From the NCBI RefSeq assembly GCF_005877905.1, contig NZ_SWDV01000011.1:1-64000 (forward strand): a DNA stretch of 64,000 bases. The letters run 5' to 3'. Under the pieces are notes generated by a model. The model saw only the letters and a program-made list of their open reading frames with translations, was not told the origin of the DNA and did no database searches. Of the stretch, positions 37,471 to 47,825 are shown piece after piece. A program made the translations under genes and the position numbers. This DNA is from Pseudomonas nicosulfuronedens (GTDB lineage Bacteria; Pseudomonadota; Gammaproteobacteria; Pseudomonadales; Pseudomonadaceae). Position 1 is the first letter of the stretch; each line of letters starts with the position of its first letter.

Positions 37471-37511
37471 TGTACCGATATAATTTACGGACAGTTTGCG
37501 AAAATTGTACC
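37471..37511. promoter_or_regulatory. Direct repeats, candidate MocR operator, with TATAAT
   Basis: TGTACC occurs at 37471-37476 and again at 37506-37511 in the 138-base divergent spacer. TATAAT is at 37479-37484. GabR-type MocR proteins bind two direct hexameric repeats about 34 bases apart, and these are offset by 35. Confidence 0.5.
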
Positions 37512-37581
37512 TTTCTGTCACTGGCCGCCCGGCGGCTCCGCGCGCATCCTCCAGGCTCGCTCTCCTGCCGGAAGACCCACC

Positions 37582-38469
37582 ATGAACAACACCCACACTC
37601 TCGCCACGAACAGCAACCTCGGCGGCTGGCTCAGTGGTTTCCTCGGCGTGCTCATCTTCAGCGGCTCGCTGCCGGCAACGCGGGTAGCGGTGGCCGACTT
37701 CGACCCGACCTTCCTCACCCTCGCCCGCGCCAGCATCGCCGGCCTGCTGGCCGCGGCGATCCTCATCCTGTTGCGGCAGAAGCTGCCGGCGCGCAAGGAC
37801 CTGATTCCCCTGCTGGTGGTCGCCGGCGGCGTGGTGGTGGGCTTCCCGCTGCTCACTGCGCTGGCACTCAAGCATGTCAACTCGGCCCACGCCATCGTCT
37901 TCGTCGGCCTGCTGCCACTGGCCACCGCGCTGTTCGGCGTGATCCGCGCCGGCGAACAGCCGCGTCCGGCGTTCTGGATCTGCTCGCTGTTGGGCAGCGC
38001 CGTCGTCGCCGGCTTCGCCCTGTCGCAGAGTGGCGCGGGTAACTTCACCGGCGACCTGCTGATGCTGGCCGCCGTCGCGGTCTGCGGCCTGGGCTACGCC
38101 GAAGGCGGGCGCATCGCCCGTCACCTGGGCAGTTGGCAGGTTATCTGCTGGGTGCTGGTGCTGTCCCTGCCGTTGATGCTGCCACTGGCCTGGTACACCC
38201 AGCCGGCAACCTTCACCGGCGCCAGCTGGCCGGCCTGGATCAGCCTGGGCTACGTGTCGCTGTTCAGCATGCTGATCGGCTTCTTCTTCTGGTACCACGG
38301 CCTGGCCACGGGCGGCATCGCAGCGGTTGGCCAACTGCAGCTGCTGCAGCCTTTCTTCGGCCTGGCACTGGCCGGCCTGCTGCTGCACGAGCAGATCAGC
38401 CCGCTGATGGCCGGCGCCACTGTCGCCGTGGTGCTATGCGTGGCGGGGGCGAAACGCTTCGCCCGCTGA
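37582..38469 (+). CDS. EamA/DMT family transporter
   Basis: A 295-residue exporter with ten hydrophobic segments and two EamA domains, beginning after a short polar stretch with GWLSGFLGVLIFSGSLPATRVAV. The second half has SLFSMLIGFFFWYHGLATGG and AVGQLQLLQPFFGLALA. It is divergent from a MocR regulator, an arrangement common for amino-acid or pyridoxal-related exporters. Substrate unknown. Confidence 0.93.
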   Translation: MNNTHTLATNSNLGGWLSGFLGVLIFSGSLPATRVAVADFDPTFLTLARASIAGLLAAAILILLRQKLPARKDLIPLLVVAGGVVVGFPLLTALALKHVNSAHAIVFVGLLPLATALFGVIRAGEQPRPAFWICSLLGSAVVAGFALSQSGAGNFTGDLLMLAAVAVCGLGYAEGGRIARHLGSWQVICWVLVLSLPLMLPLAWYTQPATFTGASWPAWISLGYVSLFSMLIGFFFWYHGLATGGIAAVGQLQLLQPFFGLALAGLLLHEQISPLMAGATVAVVLCVAGAKRFAR

Positions 38470-38559
38470 CCGCCGGTTTCCTTCCGCGTCCCGCCCGAGA
38501 AAAATCGCGGTATCATCGGGCGTTTGCGTACTCGGCTGGACTGCCGGAAGGACACTCGG

Positions 38560-40941
<2,382 letters not shown>

Positions 40942-40955
40942 GCCGCCGAGAGCAG

Positions 40956-41023
40956 TTCGCGAGCAAGCTCGCTCCTACCTGGAGCGACCCGGTTCAGACT
41001 GTAGGAGCGAGCTTGCTCGCGAA
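40956..41023. repeat. REP pair (REPIN) after the SNF2 gene
   Basis: Inverted REP copies at 40956-40978 and 41001-41023 with a 22-base loop. The arms are in the opposite order to those in the alginate operon. The 376-base spacer 40942-41317 also holds the candidate small RNA. Confidence 0.92.
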
Positions 41024-41184
41024 CCAGCCCCAGCTCTCCGACGCCCCAGGCTTGCGCCTTCCTGCAGCAGCCAGCCAGGGCGTCGACGCGGCCCTGCTGC
41101 CCTACAGAGAAGAACCTTCTGACAACGCAAAAGGGAAACCCACTACATCGAGCCTCCCCTATTTGTAGGAATCTACTCCTGCGC

Positions 41185-41306
41185 CGAAGCAACGAGCCCG
41201 GCCCCGGCAGAGGCAGACGCCCCGAGTGAACCAGGGCTCTTGCCGGCGCAAGCAAGTCGACCCAGTGACCCCGCTCGTCCCCTTACGAGACGGGGTCATT
41301 GTTTTT
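41185..41306 (+). ncRNA. Candidate small RNA with own terminator
   Basis: An isolated rho-independent terminator (41266-41306) stands 325 bases after the SNF2 stop with no open gene before it. Upstream, CTACTC at 41173 could be a stress-sigma-type -10, giving a transcript of about 120 nucleotides. Within it CTTGC-CGGC-GCAAG (about 41239-41252) is a small perfect hairpin. Length and design resemble RpoS-dependent RgsA of pseudomonads, and some of the sequence looks familiar, but I cannot confirm identity. Start position is approximate. Confidence 0.42.
41266..41306 (+). terminator. Rho-independent terminator
   Basis: TGACCCCGCTCGT / ACGAG-A-CGGGGTCA forms a 13-bp stem with one bulged A and is followed by TTGTTTTT. 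The T tract is only on the plus strand, so it does not serve the convergent SDR gene. Confidence 0.88.
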
Positions 41307-41317
41307 CCACTGGCGCC

Positions 41318-42103
41318 TTAGCGCATCCCCCAGCCATGGCTGACCAGCACCGACTGCCCGGTGAGCGCCGCCGAAGGGAAACTGGCCAGAAAAAGCACTG
41401 TCTGCGCCACGTCCTCCACGGTGGTGAACTCGCCATCCACCGTCCCGCCGAGCATCACCTGCTTCACCACTGCCTCCTCGCTGATGCCCAGTTCCTTTGC
41501 CTGCTCGGGAATCTGCTTCTCCACCAATGGCGTCCGTACGAAACCGGGGCACACCACGTGTGAACGAACACCGTGTGGCCCGCCCTCCTTCGCCAGGGTG
41601 CGGGCCAGGCCGAGCAAGCCGTGCTTGGCGGTGACGTAGGCGGATTTGAGCGGCGAGGCTTCATGGGAGTGCACCGAGCCCATGTAGATCACCACGCCTC
41701 CGCGCCCGGTCGGGTACAGGTGGCGCAAAGCTGCGCGGGTGGTGAGGAAGGCGCCGTCGAGGTGGATGGCGAGCATCTTCTTCCAGTCGGCGAAGGCATA
41801 GTCCTGCAGTGGGTTGACGATCTGGATGCCGGCGTTGGAAACCAGGATGTCGAGCCCGCCGAAAGTGGCGACCACCCGGTCGATACCGCTGTCCACGGCC
41901 TGCTCGTCGGTCACGTCCATGGCCACCGCCAGCGCCTTGCCACCGGCGGCTTCGATCTCGGCCACCACGCGCTGGGCGGCGTCTTGCTGCAAGTCGGCGA
42001 TGGCCACCGCCGCGCCGGCGTGCGCCAGGGTCAGGGCGATCTGTTTGCCGATGCCGCTGGCCGCGCCGGTGACCACTGCGACCTTGCCGTTCAATGCGTT
42101 CAT
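41318..42103 (-). CDS. 3-hydroxybutyrate dehydrogenase-like SDR
   Basis: A 261-residue SDR resembling bacterial D-3-hydroxybutyrate dehydrogenases, which oxidise 3-hydroxybutyrate to acetoacetate with NAD. Motifs: [12 protein letters not shown] at the N-terminus, [35 protein letters not shown] split around the Ser-Tyr-Lys triad (about 140-160), and [25 protein letters not shown] in the substrate loop region (about 190-214). The loop is typical for this enzyme. It is a single gene; no acetoacetate genes are adjacent. Confidence 0.9.
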   Translation of the reverse strand: MNALNGKVAVVTGAASGIGKQIALTLAHAGAAVAIADLQQDAAQRVVAEIEAAGGKALAVAMDVTDEQAVDSGIDRVVATFGGLDILVSNAGIQIVNPLQDYAFADWKKMLAIHLDGAFLTTRAALRHLYPTGRGGVVIYMGSVHSHEASPLKSAYVTAKHGLLGLARTLAKEGGPHGVRSHVVCPGFVRTPLVEKQIPEQAKELGISEEAVVKQVMLGGTVDGEFTTVEDVAQTVLFLASFPSAALTGQSVLVSHGWGMR

Positions 42104-42145
42104 CAGAGAGCTCCCAGGGAAGTTGGAACTCTCACTCTAGACGGC

Positions 42146-42508
42146 TCAGTCGTGGGTCAGCTCGATACTGCCATCGCGTTGCTGCCGATAGATCGTGTAA
42201 GGCAGCACCAGCGTATCGGTGGCAGCGGAAAGCAGGCCATCGAACAGTGGCCAGTAGAGCCCCTGGGGCGAGTCGGGAAGCGGTGGCGAAAGCCCGGCGC
42301 TGCGCTGATAGCTACCGCCCGGATCACCATGCAAGGCGCAGAAGTTGTAGGCGACACCACTGTAGATGCGGGGGAGCTCGGTGCAGTAGGTCCTGCCCAG
42401 TTTCAGATCGCTCACGCTCTCATGCGCTTCGCTGTCCAGCGTCCGAACCGACCCGCACCCGCTGACTCCGGCGGTGACTATCAGCACCGCGAACAGACGC
42501 CTCAGCAT
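42146..42508 (-). CDS. YceK/YidQ family lipoprotein (copy 1)
   Basis: A 120-residue lipoprotein with signal peptide and lipobox GVSGC. The family pattern is YCTELPRIYSGVAYNFCALHG and a C-terminal DTLVLPYTIYRQQRDGSIEL, whose counterpart is seen in the next gene. The function is unknown. It is a tandem paralogue of the gene at 42539. Confidence 0.88.
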   Translation of the reverse strand: MLRRLFAVLIVTAGVSGCGSVRTLDSEAHESVSDLKLGRTYCTELPRIYSGVAYNFCALHGDPGGSYQRSAGLSPPLPDSPQGLYWPLFDGLLSAATDTLVLPYTIYRQQRDGSIELTHD

Positions 42509-42538
42509 CGCTCATCTCCTGTGAAGTTTGGATTCCGC

Positions 42539-42898
42539 TCAGTCCCGGCGCAGCTCGATGCTGCCATCGCGGCTCTGCCGATAAAGGGTGTAGGGCAAGG
42601 CCAGAGTATCGACGATGCCGGAAAGCGCCATATCCAGCACAGGCAGGATCGGCGGGCCGAAGGTGTAGTTAGCTGGCGCGGCAGGAGGCGTGTAACCGCT
42701 GTTGGCCGGAGGCTCGCCGTAAAGCTGACAGGCATCCCAGACCACGCCGCCATAGACGCGCGGAATGGCACCGCAATAGGAGCCCTTGAGCTTCAGGTCG
42801 CTGGCGTCCACCACACTGTCGCTGCGCAGGGTGTGGTAGGACCCACAACCGCTGAGCAACCCGACACCGAGCAGCAGGCAGGAACGGAACATCGTCAT
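42539..42898 (-). CDS. YceK/YidQ family lipoprotein (copy 2)
   Basis: A 119-residue lipoprotein with lipobox LLSGC at about residue 18. It shares with copy 1 the patterns YC...PRVYGGVVWDAC and DTLALPYTLYRQSRDGSIEL. The pair arose by tandem duplication followed by divergence in the central proline-rich loop. It lies 35 bases downstream of the ABC-2 permease gene and may be in that transcription unit. Confidence 0.88.
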   Translation of the reverse strand: MTMFRSCLLLGVGLLSGCGSYHTLRSDSVVDASDLKLKGSYCGAIPRVYGGVVWDACQLYGEPPANSGYTPPAAPANYTFGPPILPVLDMALSGIVDTLALPYTLYRQSRDGSIELRRD

Positions 42899-42932
42899 AT
42901 CGAAACTCCCTCTCGATAGCGAAAGCGGCAGC

Positions 42933-44066
42933 CTACCAGCCCTTGAGCTGGTCCCAGCGCCAGTTGCGGTACTGGTAGATCAGTGTACCCAACAGTCCAT
43001 AGGCCGCCGCCATGGCGAAGAGGATGAGAATCCTGTCGGCCACGGCGGAAAGCGGCAGATTCATCTGGTTCATCTCCACCACCGCGCGGATCGCCCAGGT
43101 CGAGGGGATCGCGTCGGCCAGCAGCTGCACCCACTGCGGCATGGCCTGGGGCGGCCAGGTGAAGCCGGCCATGTAGAACAGCGGCAGGGTGATGAAGGTC
43201 ATGGTCAGGTACACCGCCTCTTCCGAGGGCAGCAGCTCGGCGATGAACTCGCTCATGGCGATCACCGCCAGCAGGAACGGCAGCACCAGCCCCATCAGCA
43301 TGAAGAACGAGGCCGTCTGCCGGTAGCCCATCATCCATGGCCAGATCACGTAGAAGAGCATCGCCAGCACCATCCAGATCAGCAACTGCGCAGCGTAGCG
43401 ACCGAATCGGGTCGATGTTGGCTGGCGCAGCGAGCGCGGGGTGCCGCCGCGCAGGTTGAGGTTCACCCGCGTGCAGGAGAGCAGCAGGCTGTGCTGCAGG
43501 ATCAGCGTCACCAGCCCCGGCAGGACGATGGCGGCGAAGCTGGTACCGGGGTTGAACAGATCGGTCAGTTGGCCGATCGCCGGTTGCAGCAGCACGTTCG
43601 ACTGCTCCTCGGAGAAGCCGCCGCGCATCAGCCGCTCACGGTTGTAGCGCAGCGACAGCTCAGTGTAGGTGGCACTGATGTCCTGCTGGATCTGCCCGTT
43701 GGCCATGCGGTTGGTGGCGTCTCCGAAGATCGGCACCGTGACCGATTCGCCTCGCAATACCCGCTTCTCGAAGTCCACGGGTATCACCACGATGCCGAAC
43801 AGCTCGCGCCAGGCGAGATCGTGCTGGGCTTCCGGCAACTGGTCGTAGGCGCGCGTGGCGATCTTCGGCGCGGCGTCCAGCAGACGGATCAGTTCGCGGG
43901 AGACTGCGCTGTGGTCCATGTCGATTACCGCCACCGGCAGGTCGTCCATGGTGCGGTGGGCGTACGGCAGGGTGGTCAGTGCCACGGACAGCACCATCAG
44001 CAGCCAGAGCGGCTTGCCGAGCATGTTCTTCAGCGACTGGCGGAAGACGTTCCAGAAGTTCTCCAT
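42933..44066 (-). CDS. ABC-2 type permease (YhhJ/YbhR-like)
   Basis: A 377-residue membrane protein with one N-terminal helix (about 20-36), a large extracytoplasmic domain (about 37-170) and five C-terminal helices. The segments DMDHSAVSRELIRLLDAAP and TWPPQAMPQWVQLLADAIPSTWAIRAV are typical of ABC2_membrane_3 proteins. It should pair with the preceding permease and the HlyD protein, but no ATP-binding protein is encoded beside them. Confidence 0.92.
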   Translation of the reverse strand: MENFWNVFRQSLKNMLGKPLWLLMVLSVALTTLPYAHRTMDDLPVAVIDMDHSAVSRELIRLLDAAPKIATRAYDQLPEAQHDLAWRELFGIVVIPVDFEKRVLRGESVTVPIFGDATNRMANGQIQQDISATYTELSLRYNRERLMRGGFSEEQSNVLLQPAIGQLTDLFNPGTSFAAIVLPGLVTLILQHSLLLSCTRVNLNLRGGTPRSLRQPTSTRFGRYAAQLLIWMVLAMLFYVIWPWMMGYRQTASFFMLMGLVLPFLLAVIAMSEFIAELLPSEEAVYLTMTFITLPLFYMAGFTWPPQAMPQWVQLLADAIPSTWAIRAVVEMNQMNLPLSAVADRILILFAMAAAYGLLGTLIYQYRNWRWDQLKGW

Positions 44067-44075
44067 GGCGGCTCC

Positions 44076-45248
44076 TTACGCCGGGCTCAGGTCGAGGCGC
44101 CGGCGCAGGCGCATCTTGGCGATCATGTAGGCGATCAGCGGGTAGAGCAGCAGCTTGCAGCAGGTGTACAGGCCGGATTCGGCCGGCGCCTTGCGCAGGA
44201 ACTGGTCGAACAGCCCGTGCAGGGTATGGGTCAGCGGCTCGGCCTCGGAGATGATCCGGGCGATCTGCGGCATCGCCAGCTCCGGTAGCAGCACCCCGGA
44301 ATAAGTCTGCGCCACCCCGATCAGCAGGCCGATCAGCGAGTAGGCGCTGAAGCGGTTGGCGGTGAAGATGAACAACATCAGCCCGACGCTCTGGGCCGCC
44401 GCGACATAGCAGACGGTGATTGCCAGCATCCACCAGGGATTGCCGTTGATCCGCGCGCCATTGAGCTCCACCAGCAGGAACAGCTCGACCATCAGCAGCG
44501 TGCTGAACAGCAACGTGTAGGGCGCCATCTTGCCCAACAGCCGCGCGCCGAGGGCCTTGGCCCGCAGGATGTGCGGCGAGGACGCCCGCAGCTCAGGCGC
44601 TTCGCGCGCCAGTACGTGCACCGTGGCGACGATCACGAACAGTTGCAGCAAGTGCACGATGGCAGCGAACTGCTGGAAGTAGATGTAGTTGCCACTGGCG
44701 TTGAACAGGCTTTCGTAGGACACGCTGATGCTGGCCAGCGCGGGCATCGCGCGGTCCATCCCTGCAGCCAGGCGCGGTCGCAGTTCGGCATTGACCGAGC
44801 TCATCAGGCCGCTGAAATCCTGGGTCGAGTAGAAGCCGGCCGAGTAGAACAGCGAGTTGTAGTAGAGCTCGGCAACGGGCTGGCGGCCGGACAAGGCGTC
44901 CGCCTCGAAGTCGCGGGGTATATAGAGCAGCGCGTAGTCGTCGGCCATCCGCAGCCGACGAAGTCCCTCCTGCAGCCCGCCGCCGAGCACCTCGACCTTG
45001 GCATGGGAGCCTGCGTCCAACTCGCGGACGATCCGCCGCGACAGGCTGCTGTGGTCGGCATCGACCACAGCCACCGGCATGTCCAGTAGCGTGCCCGCTT
45101 GGTACACGCCGCTGATCACCACGAACAGCAGCAACGGCCAGAGCCAGCCAAGCCAGTGGATGGTCCAGCTGCGCAGGGCGACTCGCGTTTCGCTGCTGAA
45201 GGCCTGGGCGAAACGCAGCAGGTTGCGCCTTACTGCTTCCACTGCCAC
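44076..45248 (-). CDS. ABC-2 type permease, partner of the 42933 gene
   Basis: A 390-residue permease of the same architecture: N-terminal helix (about 31-50), an extracytoplasmic domain starting MPVAVVDADHSSLSRRIVRELD, and C-terminal helices from about 195. The start is GTG 45248 or GTG 45242, inside the 3' end of the HlyD gene (19-base overlap). No Walker motif is present in this protein, unlike relatives in which an ATPase domain is fused. Confidence 0.9.
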   Translation of the reverse strand: MAVEAVRRNLLRFAQAFSSETRVALRSWTIHWLGWLWPLLLFVVISGVYQAGTLLDMPVAVVDADHSSLSRRIVRELDAGSHAKVEVLGGGLQEGLRRLRMADDYALLYIPRDFEADALSGRQPVAELYYNSLFYSAGFYSTQDFSGLMSSVNAELRPRLAAGMDRAMPALASISVSYESLFNASGNYIYFQQFAAIVHLLQLFVIVATVHVLAREAPELRASSPHILRAKALGARLLGKMAPYTLLFSTLLMVELFLLVELNGARINGNPWWMLAITVCYVAAAQSVGLMLFIFTANRFSAYSLIGLLIGVAQTYSGVLLPELAMPQIARIISEAEPLTHTLHGLFDQFLRKAPAESGLYTCCKLLLYPLIAYMIAKMRLRRRLDLSPA

Positions 45249-46201
45249 AGCGCACTCATGCCGGGGCGCAGGCCTTGCACCGGTTGGTCCGGATACAGGC
45301 GCACCTCGAAGGTCTTCAGATCGAAATCACCCGTGGCGCGGGTGGCGCGCTTGGTGGCGAAGTCACCGAGCGGCGCGATGTAGGCGACCCTGGCCTGCAC
45401 TTCAGCGCCTTTGAGGGCCGGCACCTGGATGGCCACTTCGTCGCCCTTCTTCACGTCGGCCAGGATGTCTTCGCGCAGGTTGAACACGAAATAGCTGTCG
45501 GACAGCCTCACCAGCGTCAGCAGCGGACTGTAGGCGTTGACCAGCTCACCCTGCTCCGCCGGGATCGGCCCGACCTCGCCGTCCACCGGCGCCACCACGT
45601 TGAGGTCATCGGTCTGTGCCTGCAGTTCGAGAATCTGCGCATCGGCCCGGCGTACGGCGGCCTCCAGCGCCTGACGGCGCTCTTCGCGGTCACCCTGGGT
45701 GCCTTCATCGAGATTGGCCTGGGCCTCGGCGACGCGGTTGCGCGCCACGTCGCGGCCACGGCGGGACAGGTCCAACTGCGCCTGGGAAACGAAGCCGCGC
45801 CCGGCCAGTTCTTCGTTGCGCTGGTACTCCAGATCGGCGTTGCGCATCTCGGCCTGGGCCTGGGACAGGCTGGCCTGCAGGGCGCGCAGGGTTTCCTCGC
45901 GGGTACCGTGGAGGGATTCGTCGAGATTGGCCTGTACCTGGTTGCGCGCGGCGCGCAGGGAATCCAGTTGGGCCTGCAGCTCCGGGCTGCTGAGGGAGAT
46001 CAGCACCTGGCCCTGCTTCACGTCGTCGCCGCGCCGCACATGCAGCACCTCGACCCGGCCCTTGGCCTTGGAAGCGACGATGACGTTGGTGGCGTCCGCT
46101 TCACCCTGCAGCAGCAGCGGCTGGGTGTGCAGGCGCAGGTAGAGGGTGACGGCAATGATCACCAGGATCAGCAGGGGTGCGAACAGCTTCCATCCCTTCA
46201 T
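45230..46201 (-). CDS. HlyD family membrane-fusion protein (YhiI/YbhG-like)
   Basis: A 323-residue adaptor with a single N-terminal helix (LFAPLLILVIIAVTLYL), a barrel-sandwich half (KAKGRVEVLHVRRGDDVKQGQVL), a long coiled-coil hairpin rich in Q, A, R (about 75-190) and a second half VVAPVDGEVGPIPAEQGELV. It is the first gene of the HlyD-permease-permease set. GAGAAG precedes the ATG, and a long perfect palindrome lies just upstream. Confidence 0.92.
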   Translation of the reverse strand: MKGWKLFAPLLILVIIAVTLYLRLHTQPLLLQGEADATNVIVASKAKGRVEVLHVRRGDDVKQGQVLISLSSPELQAQLDSLRAARNQVQANLDESLHGTREETLRALQASLSQAQAEMRNADLEYQRNEELAGRGFVSQAQLDLSRRGRDVARNRVAEAQANLDEGTQGDREERRQALEAAVRRADAQILELQAQTDDLNVVAPVDGEVGPIPAEQGELVNAYSPLLTLVRLSDSYFVFNLREDILADVKKGDEVAIQVPALKGAEVQARVAYIAPLGDFATKRATRATGDFDLKTFEVRLYPDQPVQGLRPGMSALWQWKQ

Positions 46202-46216
46202 GGAGTGGTCTTCTCA

Positions 46217-46252
46217 GGCAGCGGATGCACCGATGGTAGTGCATCCGCTGCC
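46217..46252. promoter_or_regulatory. 14-bp perfect palindrome between psiE and the HlyD gene
   Basis: GGCAGCGGATGCAC (46217-46230) and GTGCATCCGCTGCC (46239-46252) are exact reverse complements with an 8-base loop, ending 16 bases before the HlyD start on the minus strand. There is no T tract on either side. It may stop psiE transcription weakly, shape the HlyD leader, or bind a regulator. Confidence 0.7.
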
Positions 46253-46286
46253 CGAGCGGCGGCTCTGGATCAACGTCGCCGGGCGA

Positions 46287-46766
46287 TCAGCGCTCGTCGT
46301 CGCTGATCAGATCGCGTTCGCTGCCGCGCTGCGGTGAACTCGGCGAGGGGAAGCGTGAGGAGGCGTAACGCACCACCAGAATCGCCAGGGCCAGCAGCAA
46401 CAGCGCCACCGAGACCAGGATGATGCCGTCGTCGGGCACGTGGTTGTGCTGGATGTCGGCAATCATCAGGCGGGTCAGCGCGGTCATCGCCACGTAGATC
46501 AGGAAGCGCACCGGCATGTGGTTGGTCTTGAAATAGATACCCACCATGGCGCCCAGTTCGAGGTAGATGAACAGCAGCAGGATGTCATCGATGCTCGCGT
46601 GCCCCTTGCCGACCATCTCGCCGAACGCCACCGCCGCCGACCAGAACACCGTGCCGCCGATGGCGAACAGCGCCAGGTAGTGGAAGCCCTCCACCAGCAG
46701 ATTGCCCAGGGATTCGGCGCAGCCGTGCATCCGCTCGCTCAGGCGCTCGGCCCAGTTCTGTTTCAT
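46287..46766 (-). CDS. PsiE family phosphate-starvation-inducible protein
   Basis: A 159-residue inner-membrane protein with four hydrophobic segments. The conserved block DDILLLFIYLELGAMVGIYF plus TNHMPVRFLIYVAMTALTRLMIAD (about 60-105) marks PsiE. The biochemical function of the family is unknown. The basic, serine/proline-rich C-terminus lies outside the conserved part. No Pho box was recognised upstream. Confidence 0.9.
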   Translation of the reverse strand: MKQNWAERLSERMHGCAESLGNLLVEGFHYLALFAIGGTVFWSAAVAFGEMVGKGHASIDDILLLFIYLELGAMVGIYFKTNHMPVRFLIYVAMTALTRLMIADIQHNHVPDDGIILVSVALLLLALAILVVRYASSRFPSPSSPQRGSERDLISDDER

Positions 46767-46951
46767 TCGTCGGTTCTCCGCAATACAAGGCTTTGTTGGC
46801 GTGAAGCCTGCAAGTGCTACGCCATTGATCTTGCGCAGTCATGGCACCCCCCTCTTATGGCACAAGGGCGCTGCGCGAATATGACTGCGAACTTTTTCGG
46901 CCGGCCCCGAGTCCATTCAGGGGCATGCCACAAAACAGGCAGGAACGAGTG

Positions 46952-47233
46952 ATGGAAAGTCCCTTTCAGAAGCTGACCGACGCCTTCCAGGACGAATACC
47001 GCGTCAACTTCAGCCTTGAACGGCCAGACGGCAGCATTGTCCTGACCCTCTCCACCGAGGCAGGTGTCGCCGCGCGCCGTCTGATCCGCAATACCCAGCT
47101 GCAGGACCCGGAACAGCTGCAGCGCTTCATCCAGAGCATCCGCTTCGGCATCGCCATCGAGCAAGGCGGCACGGCGCCGCAGATGCTGGCTGCCATGACG
47201 CGCGGCGAAAACGGCCTGCCGATCGCCTCCTGA
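46952..47233 (+). CDS. DUF3509 family protein
   Basis: A 93-residue soluble protein typical of pseudomonads, beginning MESPFQKLTDAFQDEYRVNFSLERPDGS within residues 1-28. AGGAACGAG precedes the ATG at 46952. It has a short beta-rich N-terminal part and a helical C-terminal half with RRLIRNTQL. Function unknown. Confidence 0.85.
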   Translation: MESPFQKLTDAFQDEYRVNFSLERPDGSIVLTLSTEAGVAARRLIRNTQLQDPEQLQRFIQSIRFGIAIEQGGTAPQMLAAMTRGENGLPIAS

Positions 47234-47305
47234 AACCACCCTCCGCAAGAACTCCTTCCTACAGAGCCATCTGACTGACGATTCATTGCGCCAGTCACGT
47301 GGCGG

Positions 47306-47340
47306 CAGTGCGCGCGCCTACAGGGCGCGCGCACTGCTTT
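47306..47340 (+). terminator. GC-rich hairpin after the DUF3509 gene
   Basis: CAGTGCGCGCGCC / GGCGCGCGCACTG forms a 13-bp perfect stem with a 5-base loop followed only by CTTT. It is a probable but imperfect intrinsic terminator. The rest of 47234-47502 holds only the LexA box. Confidence 0.6.
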
Positions 47341-47442
47341 GGGCCACTGCCGATACTGGCCAGATACAGGCACACCCCTCTCCGACGTCTACGCTGCTGG
47401 CAATGATTCGCACAACGGCAGTAGCATTGCGCAATCACTTTA

Positions 47443-47458
47443 CTGTATAAATAAACAG
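47443..47458 (+). promoter_or_regulatory. LexA (SOS) box upstream of yebG
   Basis: CTGTATAAATAAACAG matches the gammaproteobacterial SOS operator CTGT-N8-ACAG exactly at both ends with an AT-rich core. It lies 45 bases before the YebG start. Confidence 0.92.
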
Positions 47459-47502
47459 TTATTTCGAACTCCCCAATCAAAGAGAAGGCACAGAGGTGAT
47501 GA

Positions 47503-47769
47503 ATGGCCGTCGAAGTGGTGTACCGCAGCAGCCGCGATCCGGAGCGCCTGTTCATGGATAAGGCAGAAGCCGACCGGCACGACAAGATGCTGGAGCTGGC
47601 GGAAACGCTGGCGGACGTGCTGCAGAAGGCGGTGCCTTCGCTGAAGGAGGATCAGGTCGAGGAGATCGGCATCTTCATGGCCAGGAACCGCGACGCCTTC
47701 GCCCGCGCCTTCAAGAACCAGCCCGACGCGCTGAGCGAGATATTCAGCGAACCTGCCGCCGAGGAGTAA
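47503..47769 (+). CDS. yebG: YebG family DNA-damage-inducible protein
   Basis: An 88-residue protein beginning MAVEVVYRSSRDPERLFMDKAEADRHDKMLE across residues 1-31, the YebG pattern (a MAVEV start and the KxEADxxDKMLE block). The C-terminal half is helical and acidic. YebG is an SOS-regulated protein of unknown molecular role in E. coli. The LexA box just upstream agrees with SOS control here. Confidence 0.92.
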   Translation: MAVEVVYRSSRDPERLFMDKAEADRHDKMLELAETLADVLQKAVPSLKEDQVEEIGIFMARNRDAFARAFKNQPDALSEIFSEPAAEE

Positions 47770-47825
47770 GCTCGCGCCTCCTCCAGGGGCGCGTCATCCG
47801 TGCGCTCCTGCAAGCGGCGAGGGCC

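Noticed and set aside
37444-38388. Upstream extension of the MocR reading frame
   Set aside because: It runs antisense through the divergent EamA gene and has no family similarity; the GntR domain starts at the ATG at 37443.
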